Below, one piece after another: positions 1-11,095 of a DNA stretch of 64,000 nucleotides (within the stretch, counting starts at the first letter, position 1; each line of letters opens with the position of its first letter). The position numbers and the translations under genes were made by a program. The stretch covers positions 100,458,501 through 100,522,500 of the forward strand of contig JAZBRS010000020.1 of the NCBI GenBank assembly GCA_037176725.1. Reading direction: 5' to 3'. The stretch comes from Posidonia oceanica. Lineage: Eukaryota; Streptophyta; Magnoliopsida; Alismatales; Posidoniaceae. Under the pieces are notes generated by a model that was not told where the DNA came from, did no database searches, and was given only the letters and a program-made list of their open reading frames with translations.

Positions 1-442
1 AAAATAACGAATAAATAACAACAAAGAGAAGAACAGGAACGATCTTAGTTTTTGACGAAGTGGGATGAGTCCCTTAACTTGAAGAAGAAAATCAACCCTC
101 TAGCATAGGGATTTTTCGGTTCCTCTCCAAGGATACGATGCCAAGATCTCCAAAGGTGCAAGCTTTTTGAGATCTTCGAATCATACTGTAGTGTTATATG
201 CCAGAGAAAAGAAAAGGAAGAAGAAGAAGCAAAAGAGATTTCTCCCTTGGTTTTTCCCCAAAACACAACAATGAAACATATAAAGGAGAGTAGACACATT
301 GTGGGTCAACACTATTCCCACCACAAAAGGAAACCACATAATAATAGAGAATCCACATAATGATAGAGTGAATGATATATTAAAAGGTATTAAAAGATGT
401 TTTGAATTCGATAATTAAAGCCAAAACCGTTATATTCCAACA
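1..442 (-). mobile_element. Ty1/copia 3' LTR (cut by window start)
   Basis: This stretch is repeated in the same orientation at about 4670-5112 with scattered substitutions, so the two are the LTR pair of one element. It ends in CA at 441-442, and a purine tract lies directly inside on the element strand. The element reads on the minus strand, so this is the 3' LTR; its outer end lies before the window. The mirrored start TGTTGGAATATAA matches the inverted end of the other LTR. Confidence 0.85.
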
Positions 443-450
443 TCTCCCCA
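443..450 (-). other. Polypurine tract of the copia element
   Basis: On the minus strand this reads TGGGGAGA and abuts the TGTTGG start of the 3' LTR. This is the position and composition expected for plus-strand priming in copia elements. It fixes the inner border of the LTR at 442. Confidence 0.75.
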
Positions 451-976
451 ATTCAAAATTATCTTTAAAATGTAAAACAAACAAAAGAAAAGAAATCAAA
501 TTCTCTGGACTTTAATACTATGTATTGGGTGAAGGTGTCTGGCTGACTTGAACCTTCACTTAGTGCTTGTAGATTTACATCCGAAAGCAACCATAGTGGA
601 CTACGCCTTAAACTACGTCATTTTCACCAGATTTCAACCTACTACACACGTAATACACACTACATCTTCTGATTCTCTGGGTAGCACATTACGACCTTGC
701 GCTTGTATTATTTTTCATGAGTACTTTTAAAAGATAGCCCTCAATCCTTAAAGTCGTGGCCCTACGACCACACTCACTACAGGTGAATCTCCAAGAGTAA
801 TCTGCAATACATTACCCTATTACATAGGCTTTGATTCGATCCTATTTTATTACAGCTCAAGCACTGTTATCTTAGGGATAGGGTTGGAGTCGCACTTCAC
901 AATTTCAGTGCTATGTCTCATAAGGCAATAGAATTTCCCTGATGGGTATTTCATTACATGAGACTTTTTATGGGCT
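451..976 (-). other. Copia 3' non-coding interior
   Basis: This lies between the end of the RNase H reading frame (stop near 976-980) and the polypurine tract. I see no further coding domain. A short open frame on the plus strand at 548-730 has no recognisable similarity. Confidence 0.5.
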
Positions 977-2455
977 TAAGTCTCATCCCTCGATGAAGAT
1001 ATAATAAAATTCTCTGATAAGCCTTTAGTCAAATAATCTGCCAAGTTTTCTTTAGATTTCACATGTTCAAGTCATATGACTCCAATAGACAACCAATGTC
1101 TAATTGACTTATGTCTCAACATTATATGTCTATTCATTTTTTCATATGTGTTAGCTCTCTTGACTAAGGCAATACAAGCAGTACTGTCACAATGAACACA
1201 AATTGATGCCATAGGATTAGGCATAATAGGCAAGTTTAACAATAATCCTTTAAGACAATCTGCTTCTGCACCTGTTAGGTCTAATGCTATAATTTTAGCC
1301 TCAGTTGTTGACCTGGAGATTAAAGTTTGTTTTGAAGATTTCCATGATATAGCTCCACCTCCTAGAAGGAAAGCATATCCACTAGTAGACTTAACTTTAG
1401 TTGAAGGAGGTACCCAATTAGCATCACAATACGCTTCTAGAATTTCAGGATCACCAGAATAATGTAATACATAATCACTTGTAGCTTTTAAATAGGCAAA
1501 TACTTTATTTATAGCTTCCCAATGTTTCTTACTAGGATTTATAGTATATCTACTCTAGATATTTATAGCACATGCTATATCAGGCCTTGTGCAACTAGTA
1601 AGATACATGAAACAACCAATAATTTGAGCATATCTAGGTTGAGCTATAGGAAAATCATCATGTTTATGCAATTTTAATGTCACATTAATAGGACTACAAG
1701 AAGACTTAATATCAAAGAAATTAAATTTCTTGATTAAATTTTCAACATAATGTGTTTGAGACAAAGCAATTCCACTTGTAGTTCTAATTATTTTGATTCC
1801 TAGAATCACATCAGCTTATCCTAAATCTTTCATATCAAAGTTTTTGGACAAAAAACTTTTAGTCTCATAAATCACATTTATATCAGAACCAAATATAAGT
1901 ATGTCATCTACATAGAGACACAAAATTGTACATTTATCACCAAATATTTTGCTATACACACATCTATCATAATCATTGATAGCAAATCCAGCAGAAGTGA
2001 TAACTTTATCAAACTTTTCATTCCATTATTTTGGAGTTTGTTTTCATCCATATAAAGATTTAATTAATTTACACACTTTATGCTCTTGACCACTAACTAT
2101 AAAACCTTCAGGTTGATTCATATAGATTTTTTCTTCTAAATCACCATTTAAAAATGTAGTTTTTACATTCATTTGGTGATTTTCAAAATTATATATAGAG
2201 GCCAAAGCTAGAAGTACTCTAATAGCGGAATGTCTGGTTACAGGAGAATAAGTGTCAAAATAGTCTATTCCTTTTTCTGAGAAAATCCCTTAGCCACTAA
2301 TCTAACTTTATATTTCTTAATGGAACCATCTGGTCTTAATTTTTTTTCCTAAAGATCCATTTACAACCAATTGGTTTGCTTCCTTTAGGTAAATCACTTA
2401 ATACCCATATATGATTTATCATTATTGATTCCATTTTAGAATTTATAGCTTCTTT
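977..2455 (-). pseudogene. Copia reverse transcriptase and RNase H, broken
   Basis: Read on the minus strand, the segment starts with an RT motif (PKGSKPIGCKWIFRKK, near 2340-2400). It then shows the catalytic YVDD box near 1903-1914 and the late-RT motif GIALSQTHYVENLIKKF at about 1740-1790. RNase H follows at 977-1554, with CDANW, the copia hallmark KSTSGYAFLLGGGAISW, TEAK, CDSTA and LADYLTKG. RT is interrupted by frameshifts, one at an A/T homopolymer near 2340, and by stops, while RNase H is nearly open. In an intact element this is the C-terminal half of a single polyprotein that copies element RNA into DNA. The order IN, RT, RNase H identifies Ty1/copia. It cannot make an active enzyme as it stands. 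Confidence 0.88.
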
Positions 2456-3256
2456 CTAATATGGAGCATCTCTAGAATTAATGGCTTCATTATCTGTTTT
2501 AGGATCATCTTCTACTATATATGTTATGAAATCAACAACTAGATCTTTCTCTTTTCTAGGTCTTTTACTTTTCTTTATCTCTGGTTCTTGTTGAGTTTCA
2601 GATCTTTTAGTAGAATACACACTTGATTCTATAAAAACAAGTTGATTAGATTTTTCTTTCATAGGAAAAATATTTTCAAAGAATGTGGCATTTCTTTGTT
2701 CAACAATCACATTTGTTGGAATTTCATTTATATCAAATTTTATTATCAAAAATTTATACATATATTGATTGTTTGCATATCCTAAGAAAATACCATCCAC
2801 AGTTTTTAGACTAAGTTTTCTTTTCTTATTATCAAGAACCCCAACCTTAGCAAGACAACCCCAAACTTTAAGAGTTTTAAGATTGAGTTTTATTTTATGC
2901 CACATTTCATATGGGGTTAAATCTTTTCCTTTTTGAGGTATCATGATAAGAATTGTACATGAAGTTAAAAGTGCTTCACCCCACCAACATTTAGTCAATT
3001 CTGAAGTTATTAACACAGAATTTATCATGTTGGTTAAAGTTCTATTTTTTCTTTCAACAATACTATTAGATTGAGGTGAATATGGTGAAGTTAATTGATG
3101 TATTATGCCAAATTCTTCACAATATCTTTGATTCTTAGTTGAAGTATATTCTCCTTCTCTATCTGATCTCACTTTCTTTATTAATTTTCCAGTTTGTCTT
3201 TCAACCATAGCTTTGTAAATTAAGACTTTTTCCATAACTTCATTATTATGTTTCAT
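2456..3256 (-). pseudogene. Copia integrase core (266-codon open frame)
   Basis: This open frame carries the retroviral-type integrase core. It shows KKVRSDREGEYTS (catalytic Asp region), HQLTSPYSPQSNSIVERKNRTL (catalytic Glu region) and the copia-specific WGEALLTSCTILI and YEMWHKIKLNLKTLKVWGCLA segments. The first catalytic Asp lies in the preceding fragment (FHTDIC). The frame runs into an acidic linker before RT. Its first Met is internal to the polyprotein and is not a true start. It is separated from the upstream fragment by a small break near 3257-3268. Confidence 0.88.
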
Positions 3257-3268
3257 AAAATATACATG

Positions 3269-3539
3269 TCAATATCTGGAAAAATCATCTATAAAAGTTA
3301 TGAAGTATCTTTTACCTCCTTTAGTTAATTCACCATTCATTTCACATATGTCTGTGTGAAATAATTCTAATAACTTAGTCTCTCTATGTTGAACAGATTT
3401 AAATGGTTTTCTAGGTTGCTTAGCTTTAACACATGTTTGGCATTTCTCATATATGTCATTTTGAAATTTAGGAATTAACTCTAAATTCATCGTTCTTCCC
3501 ATACAATCTTTATTAACATGTCCTAATCTTAAATGTCAC
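3269..3539 (-). pseudogene. Copia GAG-pre-integrase and integrase N-terminus
   Basis: The minus strand reads HLRLGHVNKDCMGRTMNL, then CQTCVKAKQPRKPF, then FHTDICEMNGELTKGGKRYFITFIDDFSRY. The RLGH and CxxC residues form the zinc-binding HHCC module, and the FHTDIC Asp is the first catalytic residue of integrase. Homology stops abruptly at about 3540. In the element's own direction, gag, zinc knuckle and protease should precede this point, and none is present. Confidence 0.82.
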
Positions 3540-4546
3540 ATATAGTAAAGCACACGGTAGGAGAAATTCAATTAATTCAAGAGAATGAGTCAAACCCAAC
3601 ACCAGAAACCCCTTATAATTGAAAAAAAATGTTGATAGATGGATAAAGCTAACTAGAAAACACAGATCATTATATGAATGTCACATGAACAATGAAATAT
3701 TGAACATTTCAGAAATTATTGTCGCCACTGAAGAATTGCAAGCAAATCATAAGAAGAAAGCAAACTCGACAGAATGGCTTTCCTGTGCAGAATCTAACCT
3801 TCCAAGAAGCAAACAAGACAGGGCTTGTACCACACAACAGAGAGGACAACAGATTAAACGCAAAGAATGAAAGAACAGATAGTATCAAAATGGTCTGTAG
3901 CATGCGTACTGCCATAAAGATTAAAATTAATTGTATTATGCTGCATAGCTAGTGAGAAAATGGTCAGCAGAGTAATCCCCCATGCAATACATTAATGACA
4001 ACCAACCCAATAAAAGCTACTAAAATTAGAACAAGAAAGTCATAGAAGATGAAAAATTCAGATCTCGCCACCCCAGAAGAATTCTTCATGTCAAGCTTCT
4101 CCTTTACAAAAGACAAGTGCACCATGCACCCCGACCCTTCTTGTGTTGGATATCACCATTCGATCACGGTAACAACTGAATCGGTGTAGAGAGATGCCTC
4201 TAAATGGCAGGGAACGATATACGAAAACATAGTAAATGGAGATAAAAGTTGCAAATGTTGTTGAAACTCAATTCCAAATAGACACTAAGGAAATGTGAGA
4301 TCCACTTGTCCATTTGCATATATTACTGTCTAATATATTCTACCTAGAAAACCGTGAGATCAAAGTCATACAAAGCTACATGAAGGATGTATTTTATTGC
4401 TATATTATATTTTATTATGTATGGAAATAAATCAAAACTGTCTTCCCTTTATTATATTTTATTGCTGAAACCGTATGATATTCGAAATCTATGTAGATAA
4501 AATAAAATCATGTTATTCGCCTTTCTCTTTGTTCTTAAACATTACT
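3540..4546 (-). other. Copia interior without recognisable gag or protease
   Basis: This part lies between the 5' LTR and the first pol homology, where gag, protease and the primer-binding site belong. I find no gag domain, no zinc knuckle and no DTG/DSG protease box. I also find no match to the usual initiator-tRNA-Met primer site next to the LTR. Short overlapping frames at 3619-3952 look random. A deletion with replacement by other sequence is the simplest reading. Confidence 0.55.
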
Positions 4547-5112
4547 TGTTGTAATATTATTTTAATCCTAAATCTATATAGGTATCACAAGGTTTTTTAA
4601 TTTTCTTCTTCAAGATTGTTAGAATTTTTAAGCAAATATCAACAATAATATGATATAATGGAAAATGGTATGAACAAAAATAACGAATAAATAACAACAA
4701 AGAGAAGAATAGGAACGATCTTAGCTTTTGGTGAAGCGGGATGAGTCCCTTAACTTGAAGAAAAAAATCTATCCTCAAGTACAGGGATTTTCCAATTCCT
4801 CTCCAAGGATACGATGCCAAGAACTCCAAAAGTGCAAGCTTTTTGAGATCTTCGAATCGTACTGTAGTGTTATATGTCAGAGAAACGAAAAGGAAGAAGC
4901 AAAAGAGATTTCTCCCTTGGTTTTTTCCAAAAACACAATAATAAAATATATAAAGGAGAGTGGACACATTGTGAGTCAACACTATTCCCACTATAAAAGG
5001 AAACCACATAATCATAGAGAATCCACATAATAATAGAGTAAATGATATATTAAAAGGTATTAAAAGATGTTTTGAAATCGATAATTAAAGCCAAAACCGT
5101 TATACTCCAATA
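4547..5112 (-). mobile_element. Ty1/copia 5' LTR
   Basis: From about 4670 this repeats the sequence at 1-442 in direct orientation. The left border TGTTGTAATATTA at 4547 mirrors the other end of the LTR (TGTTGGAATATAA on the minus strand), giving a length near 566 bp. The outer end is TA at 5111-5112 where the sister LTR has CA, a single mutation. The left border is inferred from inverted-terminus similarity only. Confidence 0.75.
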
Positions 5113-5727
5113 CAAGTTAACTGTACTAATTCTTGTGCTACCAGTTTTAGTAATTTCTCAATAAGTAGTGAAGCTTGACTCTTAATTATACCATTATTTA
5201 TCAAACTAAAATGCGTCACAAAGTGGTACTGCTAAATTTACAATTGTTGATCAAATTATATGAAAGTTAGTTTTTCATCTTGAAATTCTCCAAAATTTAC
5301 CATTATCAAATGTTAATAAAAATTCAAATATTTAGGATTGAAAATGTTTAAGCTTTGCTTGGTAAAATAAAATAGATAAATATCAAGGGAAAAATGTTGT
5401 TTCTTCTACACACCATTTTTTATTTGATTGGGAAAATAAAAGGATGAAACTGTACCATTTTATCTATTTCATGTTCTAAAATACAATTTGTTAAAATTAA
5501 ATACAATCTATTTTCAAACTCAATAGAGTTTATTTATATATTAGGCTGATAAGTAAAGCAAGTTTACAAAGTTAGAGACTTATGAAATAATTCAAATGGA
5601 ATTTTGCAGGGTGTTTGGGAATAGGAACTTAGGATTTTGGACTTTATTTTTATATAATTTAGAATAAAATGAAAAGTGGAGATATAAAGTCATTTAATCC
5701 AACGATTGATATTCATACACTATATTT
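5113..5727. other. AT-rich sequence, nothing recognised
   Basis: This sequence between the copia element and the inverted-LTR composite has no open frame of note and no repeat I can place. A string near 5610-5640 (GGGTGTTTGGGAATAGG) resembles the way some plant miniature elements begin, but I see no matching terminus. Confidence 0.4.
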
Positions 5728-5732
5728 ATATT
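5728..5732. repeat. Target-site duplication, left copy (ATATT)
   Basis: The 5-mer ATATT directly precedes TGTAGACACC. The same 5-mer directly follows the inverted end at 12916-12920. Ty3/gypsy integrases make 5-bp duplications. Confidence 0.7.
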
Positions 5733-7299
5733 TGTAGACACCCCATTTTGATCCAAGGTCCTAATGCCCATTTTTAATCTCGTTCTTTTCAAATCCTAAT
5801 TCACTCTTTTTTTTCCAACCAATTTCCCATTTATTCCCAAACCCATGCAAATCCTAAATTCCCCCATTTCCACCTCAAGCCCATGGCTCAAACCATTTAT
5901 CAACCCATTTTCACATCACAGCCCATGCACTGCAACCCACTGCCTAAATTCAGCCTTCCTCCTTTTATTTTCTCCTTTTATCCCATTTCACACTTCACAG
6001 CCTTAAGCCTCAACCCATTGATCTGGGCCCAATTCAGATTTTATTTCTTTTTTCCCTCTTTTCTTCAACCTCCATTGATATCACACACACCTAGCTCCCT
6101 CACTTTTTGGCAGCTGTGCAACCCACAACCTCCTGCAGATTCCCACCTCCTCTGCCACTCCAGCCAACCGTACACAAGCACCTCAGCCTCATGCCACCAC
6201 CTCCCTCTTGGCCGTCGATTTTGGATCTCAGATCCACATCAACAGCAGCCATTGTTTGCCTCCCCCATAAAACAGTAGCCCACCTTCTTCCATTGCCTCC
6301 GGCTTGCTTCCCCACAGTTCCTCATTACACCTCCTTGCTTCACCACACCTCCACACATCCACAGAACCAGAGCAATCCCAATCCACGCAACAATAGTAGC
6401 TCACCACAGCAGAGCAACCCATCTCTTCCCTCCACAGCTGCAGCACCCATTCCTCCTCACACAGTAGCACACCACCCACAGCAACTCCTCTCCACCTCAA
6501 GCGATCCTCCACGAGTCCACCTGCAAGGCCAGACCCATAGAGAGAGCTACAGAGAGGAAAAAAGGAAGGAAAATACAAAGAGACCCATTTCTTCAATCCA
6601 AGCATAGAGAGGGAGAGCAGACAATCCACCGGCTCTCTGACTTTCTCCTCAACTCCATCGACTTGCTCCTATCGCGCCAGAAGCCCTCCAGCGCCGCCAG
6701 CGCCTCCTCTGCTCGCAGCACCTTTGCCGCACCCATCCGAGGTCGACAGGCCTCCTCGAGCGTGCGCACAGGTATTGGACTTGCCCTTTAGTTTTGTTAA
6801 GGTCCCCTCTTGCTACTTGGCCTATAGCCTGTGGGTTTTGGTTCGAGTCTGCCCCTTTCGCCTCGCCGGACTCCACCTTCTTCCCCGGTGATGTCCACCA
6901 GCTGCACCAAACACTCCCCTTGCCTCCAGATCGCCTCTTCGGACCTCCAGCAGCTCGACCATGCGCTGAGCAAGCCCCACCGTCCGTAGCCATACTTGCA
7001 ACTGCCCACCGAGGTTGACAGAGCACTCCAAATGCCGTCATGCTCCGCTCATGCCTCCCTCACCTCCAGATAGACCATCTCCGGCCTCCGAACGCCTTCG
7101 CTTGGCCGGAAGCTCGCCGCATCGCCGTCCTCCCCCCTTCTTCCCCGGTGCAGTTCTGCAGTGTTGAGCGACACTGTAGAACTGTAGCTACTTAAGTTTT
7201 AATTCATTATTTGCTGCATTGAAATAAAGTCCAGCTAGTTCTTTTGTTTGCATTTAGGTCCTTCTTTGATTTAGATTTCATTTAAATCATTTTTAGAAT

Positions 7300-7790
7300 C
7301 ATATTGCATTGCAGAAAAGCCCAGTAGCTTACTTTAATTGCATTTAAGTCCACTATGCATTCATTCATTCATTTAAATGCATTTTGAAACTATATTGCAT
7401 TGCATAAAAGCCCAGTAGCTGACTTTAATTGCATTTAAGTCCATTGTGCATTCATCAATCATGTAAATGCATTTGTAAACTATATTACATTGCAGAAAAG
7501 CCCTGTCAGTTAGTTTATTTGCATTTTAGTCCAATTGCATACATTTATTTCATTTAAATGAACATTTAAACCATACTGCATTTTTGTAAAGTTCTGTACT
7601 TTATTATATTTGCATATAGGTCCAGCTGCATACATTCATTCATTTAAATGAACATTTAAACCATATTGCATTGCTGTTAAGTCCTACAGTTTTACATATT
7701 TGCACATATGTCCATTTGCATGCATACATTCATTTAAATCATATTTAAACTATATTGCATTTATGCTTGCATTGCATTTAAGTCCTACAT
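7300..7790 (+). repeat. Degenerate AT-rich tandem repeats within the LTR
   Basis: Repeats of roughly 110-120 bp are built around TTGCATT-GCAGAAAAGCCC and CATTTAAGTCCA, each followed by CATTCATTCATTTAAATGCATTT. Related repeats occur in the mirrored arm at 11105-11400 and in the separate LTR at 62930-64000. Confidence 0.65.
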
Positions 7791-7794
7791 TGTA

Positions 7795-7799
7795 GTTTC
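7795..7799. repeat. Target-site duplication of solo LTR, left (GTTTC)
   Basis: GTTTC sits directly before the solo LTR and recurs directly after it at 9970-9974. Confidence 0.75.
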
Positions 7800-9969
7800 T
7801 ATAATATCCTGATTTTCCATAATATAATTTGAGTTAAATATCTTGGAAAATCATTCCTTGTTTGTGGTGTGTTGGTGTTTGTGTGTCTCTAGTGGTTTTG
7901 TTTCTGGCTCCTCGTTGTTGTTTGGGGTGGCCGAGAGAAAGTAAGGGCTTGGTTGAAAGGAAGTTAGGGGCTTGTTTGTGGTTTGTGGAGAGAAAAGGAG
8001 AGAAATGCAATTTTTCCTCTTTTCTTCCCGCACATGCCTCTTCTTCTTCTTTCTTCCCTTCTTTCTTTTCTCTTCTCATTTTCTCCACCACTACCGATGC
8101 CTGCTGCCACCTTGTGGATCGCCGGCGGTCAGAGGAGGAAGAGGAGAGGAGGCCGGTGCTAGAGGAGGCACAAAAGCAAGCCAGTGAGGAGGGTGGTGTT
8201 TGTCGGCCGGAGGAGGCGGTGTTGTTCGTCGGCTGACCGGTGTTGGGGTGGAGTTGGTTTGCCGGTTGGTGCGTGTTCTCCCCTTCGTTTCTTTTTCTTA
8301 ATTCATGCCTAAATGTTTTGAATGCATGTGATCTAGCTATGCCATAATAATTGTAGGATTTTATTTGATTTTGAATGGTTTTGGATTGAATGTGGAATGG
8401 GTTTAGTTTTGACCTCTTGAGCTTTGCGATTTTATATCTTGATGCATGATGCATGGATTGGTTTGATTTTTGTGCCCAAGTGTAGAGCACTCGTGAGGCT
8501 TTGATTCTAGTATTTACTCGTGATTTATGGATTTTTGTGGTGGAATCGGTTGAGGTTCCCAGCTTGGGCAATTTGTTTTGGTTTTCTGAAATCGCCTAGA
8601 TCGGTACGCCTTTTTTTGGACGGTATGCCAATTTCTGTAGAAATCGGTACAATCGGTCAATTTCGGTGTTCCGTTTTGCCGTTAGTTTTAGACCAGAACC
8701 TGATTTCGGTTTGCCAAAATCGATCGATTTGCCGATTACTACGCTGATCGCTCAACTAGTGGATTTGGCTCTTCCAAATCAGGGATTTCCGATACGACTT
8801 GGGTAAATTTCGGTATGCCGTTTTTGGTTTGGATCCTGGACTCGTACCCAGAACGGTCAACCGGTTGATTTGGCTCTTTCAAATCATGGATTTTCGGTCG
8901 ACCAGTAGCATTTTCAGTGTGCCGTTTCAAGGGAAAAGTGGTTTCCAAAGAAGGAAGATTTGGGTTTTCGATGCGTTTGGTTTTATTATGATTTGGTATG
9001 GTTTTGAGGATTATGAGGAATGATTTTGAAAAGATTTCCAAATAATTTTGGAAAAGAAATGCATGTTTGTGAAAAGAGTTGGAAATGATTTCTGTGGTTT
9101 TGAAGGACTAAGAGATCGAAGCTTCTGACTGGTAACTAGGGGTGTTTGAATACACTCTAAGGTTCGAGAGTCAGATAGCCTAGGATGAGGTTAGCGGTAC
9201 AGTAGGCCCTGTTGAAACAGACGGTCTACCCTCTATGCTGGTGCTGGCTGGGGCTGGGGTTGGAGTCCCTAGACGCTTGGGCACCAAAGGGGTGCCAGAG
9301 TACGTAAGCCCGTGTTGATATGATGTGGATCATGGAAATGATCTTGATATAAATTGAGGGCTAAGTTCCCGGGGTGGATTGTTCTCCCACACGGGGTAGT
9401 CTTCCGCAGCATTACAGCCAAGAGATGCGTGTGTCATCTACAACTGCTTGTGGCTAGTGTCGTTCACCTGTGGCCAGGGTGTTCGATTAGATTTGGAATC
9501 GATGTGTCTGTGAGTGTGGATTTGAGATGAACTGTGATGTATTTGAGAATGCATGTTTTAGAAAATGTGGATAGCTTTATAAAAGCATGTGGTTTTATAA
9601 AATGAATGTTATACTTTTAAATAGCATGGATTACTGTGATTTGCAATGTATTGGATATTTACTGCCCTAATTGATAGTTTTGCTTTGGTTAATGTCTCTG
9701 CTTCCGTTGCCGTGGTTTTGGGTGACACATACTGGGTGACTTAGATGTCACTCACGCGTGTTTTGTGTTTTGGTTTTCAGATGCAGGGTCGAGGTACAGT
9801 CTAGCTTGGTGCTTGTTTAGGAGCCACGTAGCCGCACACTGGGGATCTTGGGAGCATTTTAATAGTTTTGTAAAAGTTTTAAATTTATTCTCAAATGTAA
9901 TTAATTGTTTATCTCTTTTAAATTCATTTAGGTAGTTGATGCTATTTTGGTTGTGCCGGGGCGTGACAG
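7800..9969 (+). mobile_element. Solo LTR of a Ty3/gypsy element (chromovirus-like ends)
   Basis: This 2170-bp insertion begins TATAATATCCTGATTTTCC, probably originally TGTAAT, and ends GGGGCGTGACA. Such ends are typical of long LTRs of Tekay/Del-type plant chromoviruses. It is flanked by GTTTC on both sides. Removing it and one GTTTC restores a continuous host LTR (..TTGTAGTTTC|ACTGCATATAGG..). It contains no coding domain. Open frames at 7834-8571 (minus) and 7862-8236 (plus) overlap on opposite strands and look incidental. A single LTR with a target duplication means the rest was lost by recombination between its two LTRs. Confidence 0.85.
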
Positions 9970-11040
9970 TTTCACTGCATATAGGTCCTGCAGTTGCATA
10001 CATAGCCTTCATGCCACATTGCATTTACGTCCAGCAGCTTAGTTTTATTGCACTTAGGTCCAGAACTTGAATTATTGCATGCTTATCATTTCATGGCCAT
10101 TCTGCATGTAGACCCCTACATTTTGCCCTATTGCATACAGACTCCTACATTTTGCCATATTGCATACAGACACCTACATTTTGCCATATTGCATACAGAC
10201 CCCTACATTTTGGTCATATTGCATTTAGACCCTACACTTGGCCCCTATTGCATCAGTGAGCCACTGCATCTCATTCATTGCATCATAACTTGCATTACAT
10301 GCATTGTTTTCCTGATCTATCTTCTCGAGCATATAGATTAGACTTTATCGGTCGATTTCCCCTTACTTGTCGCATCTTTGCATTGTATGGTTTTCCGTTG
10401 GTGTTTTGTTTTCCCCTTGCATGCTGCATCCTTGCATTAAATGATTTTCCTCTAACGTTTTGTTTCCCACTTGCATTGCATATAGGGCGATGATGATTAC
10501 TGTTTGGAGTTCTTACGAACCAGGGCCTGTCCCATTCGGAATCCTGACAGCATAGCTGGGCATATAGATTGCATGTTTTGTTTTCCTTCAAGCATCATGG
10601 CATCTTAATCATACTTTTCAACATACTAAAGCATTCATGGCATAGCATTGCATTCATTCGGCACATGCGAGTGAGTTTAGCCAAGAAAGACCGCTCCTCG
10701 GGCGTGTCGGGGGTGCCTAATACCTTCCCTGCACGTAACAGGAGTTCTTACCCTTCTCTGGACCGTAATGACCCAGTGTCGCATCCATTTTTGCATGGAT
10801 CCACTTTGGTTTTCTTTCGCTTTTTTTATCATTACATCCGATTTTCCTCGTCTTCCGGCTTTTTCTCAATTAGACTAGGTGGCGATTCCATTTTTACTCT
10901 TTATCTTTTTATTTCCCTCATTGTCATTTTATTGGTGTTTTTCCTCAAGTCGAACTCTCCTCGGATCCACCATTAGCTGTGGCCTTCTTTCTCTTCGGCC
11001 GGGCGCCTGCAAGCTTTGGCAGCAGCCCCCGCGTCGTACA
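9970..11040 (+). mobile_element. Tat-type LTR, plus orientation, second part
   Basis: This resumes the LTR broken at 7799. It holds five 29-bp repeats (10115-10259), then a block at about 10668-10760 (AAGAAAGACCG .. GGGGTGCCTAATACCTTCC .. GTAACAGGAGT). That block also occurs in the other Tat LTRs of the window at 23590-23700, 24115-24215 and 27640-27760 on the minus strand. The end, AGGTGGCGATTCC .. GCCTGCAAGCTTTGGCAGCAGC .. CGTCGTACA at 11040, matches the 3' end of the LTR at 27392. This identifies 11040 as the natural LTR end. Confidence 0.75.
10115..10259 (+). repeat. Five 29-bp tandem repeats
   Basis: Units begin CCTACATTTTGCC at 10115, 10144, 10173, 10202 and 10231, exactly 29 bp apart. 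The last unit is more diverged. They lie within the LTR and create the spurious open frame at 10048-10341. Confidence 0.85.
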
Positions 11041-11095
11041 CGAGAGATGGTTACACTAAAGTTACTCAGTCTCATCTCTTTGGTTACAGTAAAGT
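11041..11095. other. 55-bp junction between the two opposed LTRs
   Basis: This short segment joins the natural 3' end of the plus-strand LTR to the truncated inverted copy. It holds a near-perfect direct duplication: GGTTACACTAAAGTTA at 11049-11064 and GGTTACAGTAAAGTTA at 11082-11097, with one difference. Such filler is common at end-joining junctions. Confidence 0.6.

Larger units (their letters stand above)
5733..7799 (+). mobile_element. Tat-type LTR, plus orientation, first part
   Basis: This begins TGTAGACACCCC, the start shared by all Tat-type LTRs in this window. It is a pyrimidine- and GC-rich stretch followed, from about 7190, by AT-rich degenerate repeats built on TTGCATTTAAGTCC. 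Positions 5733-7516 are repeated in inverted orientation at 11096-12915, at roughly 92-93 percent identity in the stretch I compared. The long proline-rich open frames at 5883-6607 lie within the LTR and look incidental. The LTR is interrupted at 7800 by a solo LTR and resumes at 9970. Confidence 0.8.

Noticed and set aside
5883..6607. Proline-rich frames of 131 and 166 codons (and mirror frames at 12021-12766)
   Set aside because: They overlap each other and frames on the other strand within an LTR arm. The C-rich composition explains them.
10048..10341. 97-codon frame with repeated Tyr-Ile-Leu-Pro motifs
   Set aside because: It is produced by the five 29-bp tandem repeats.
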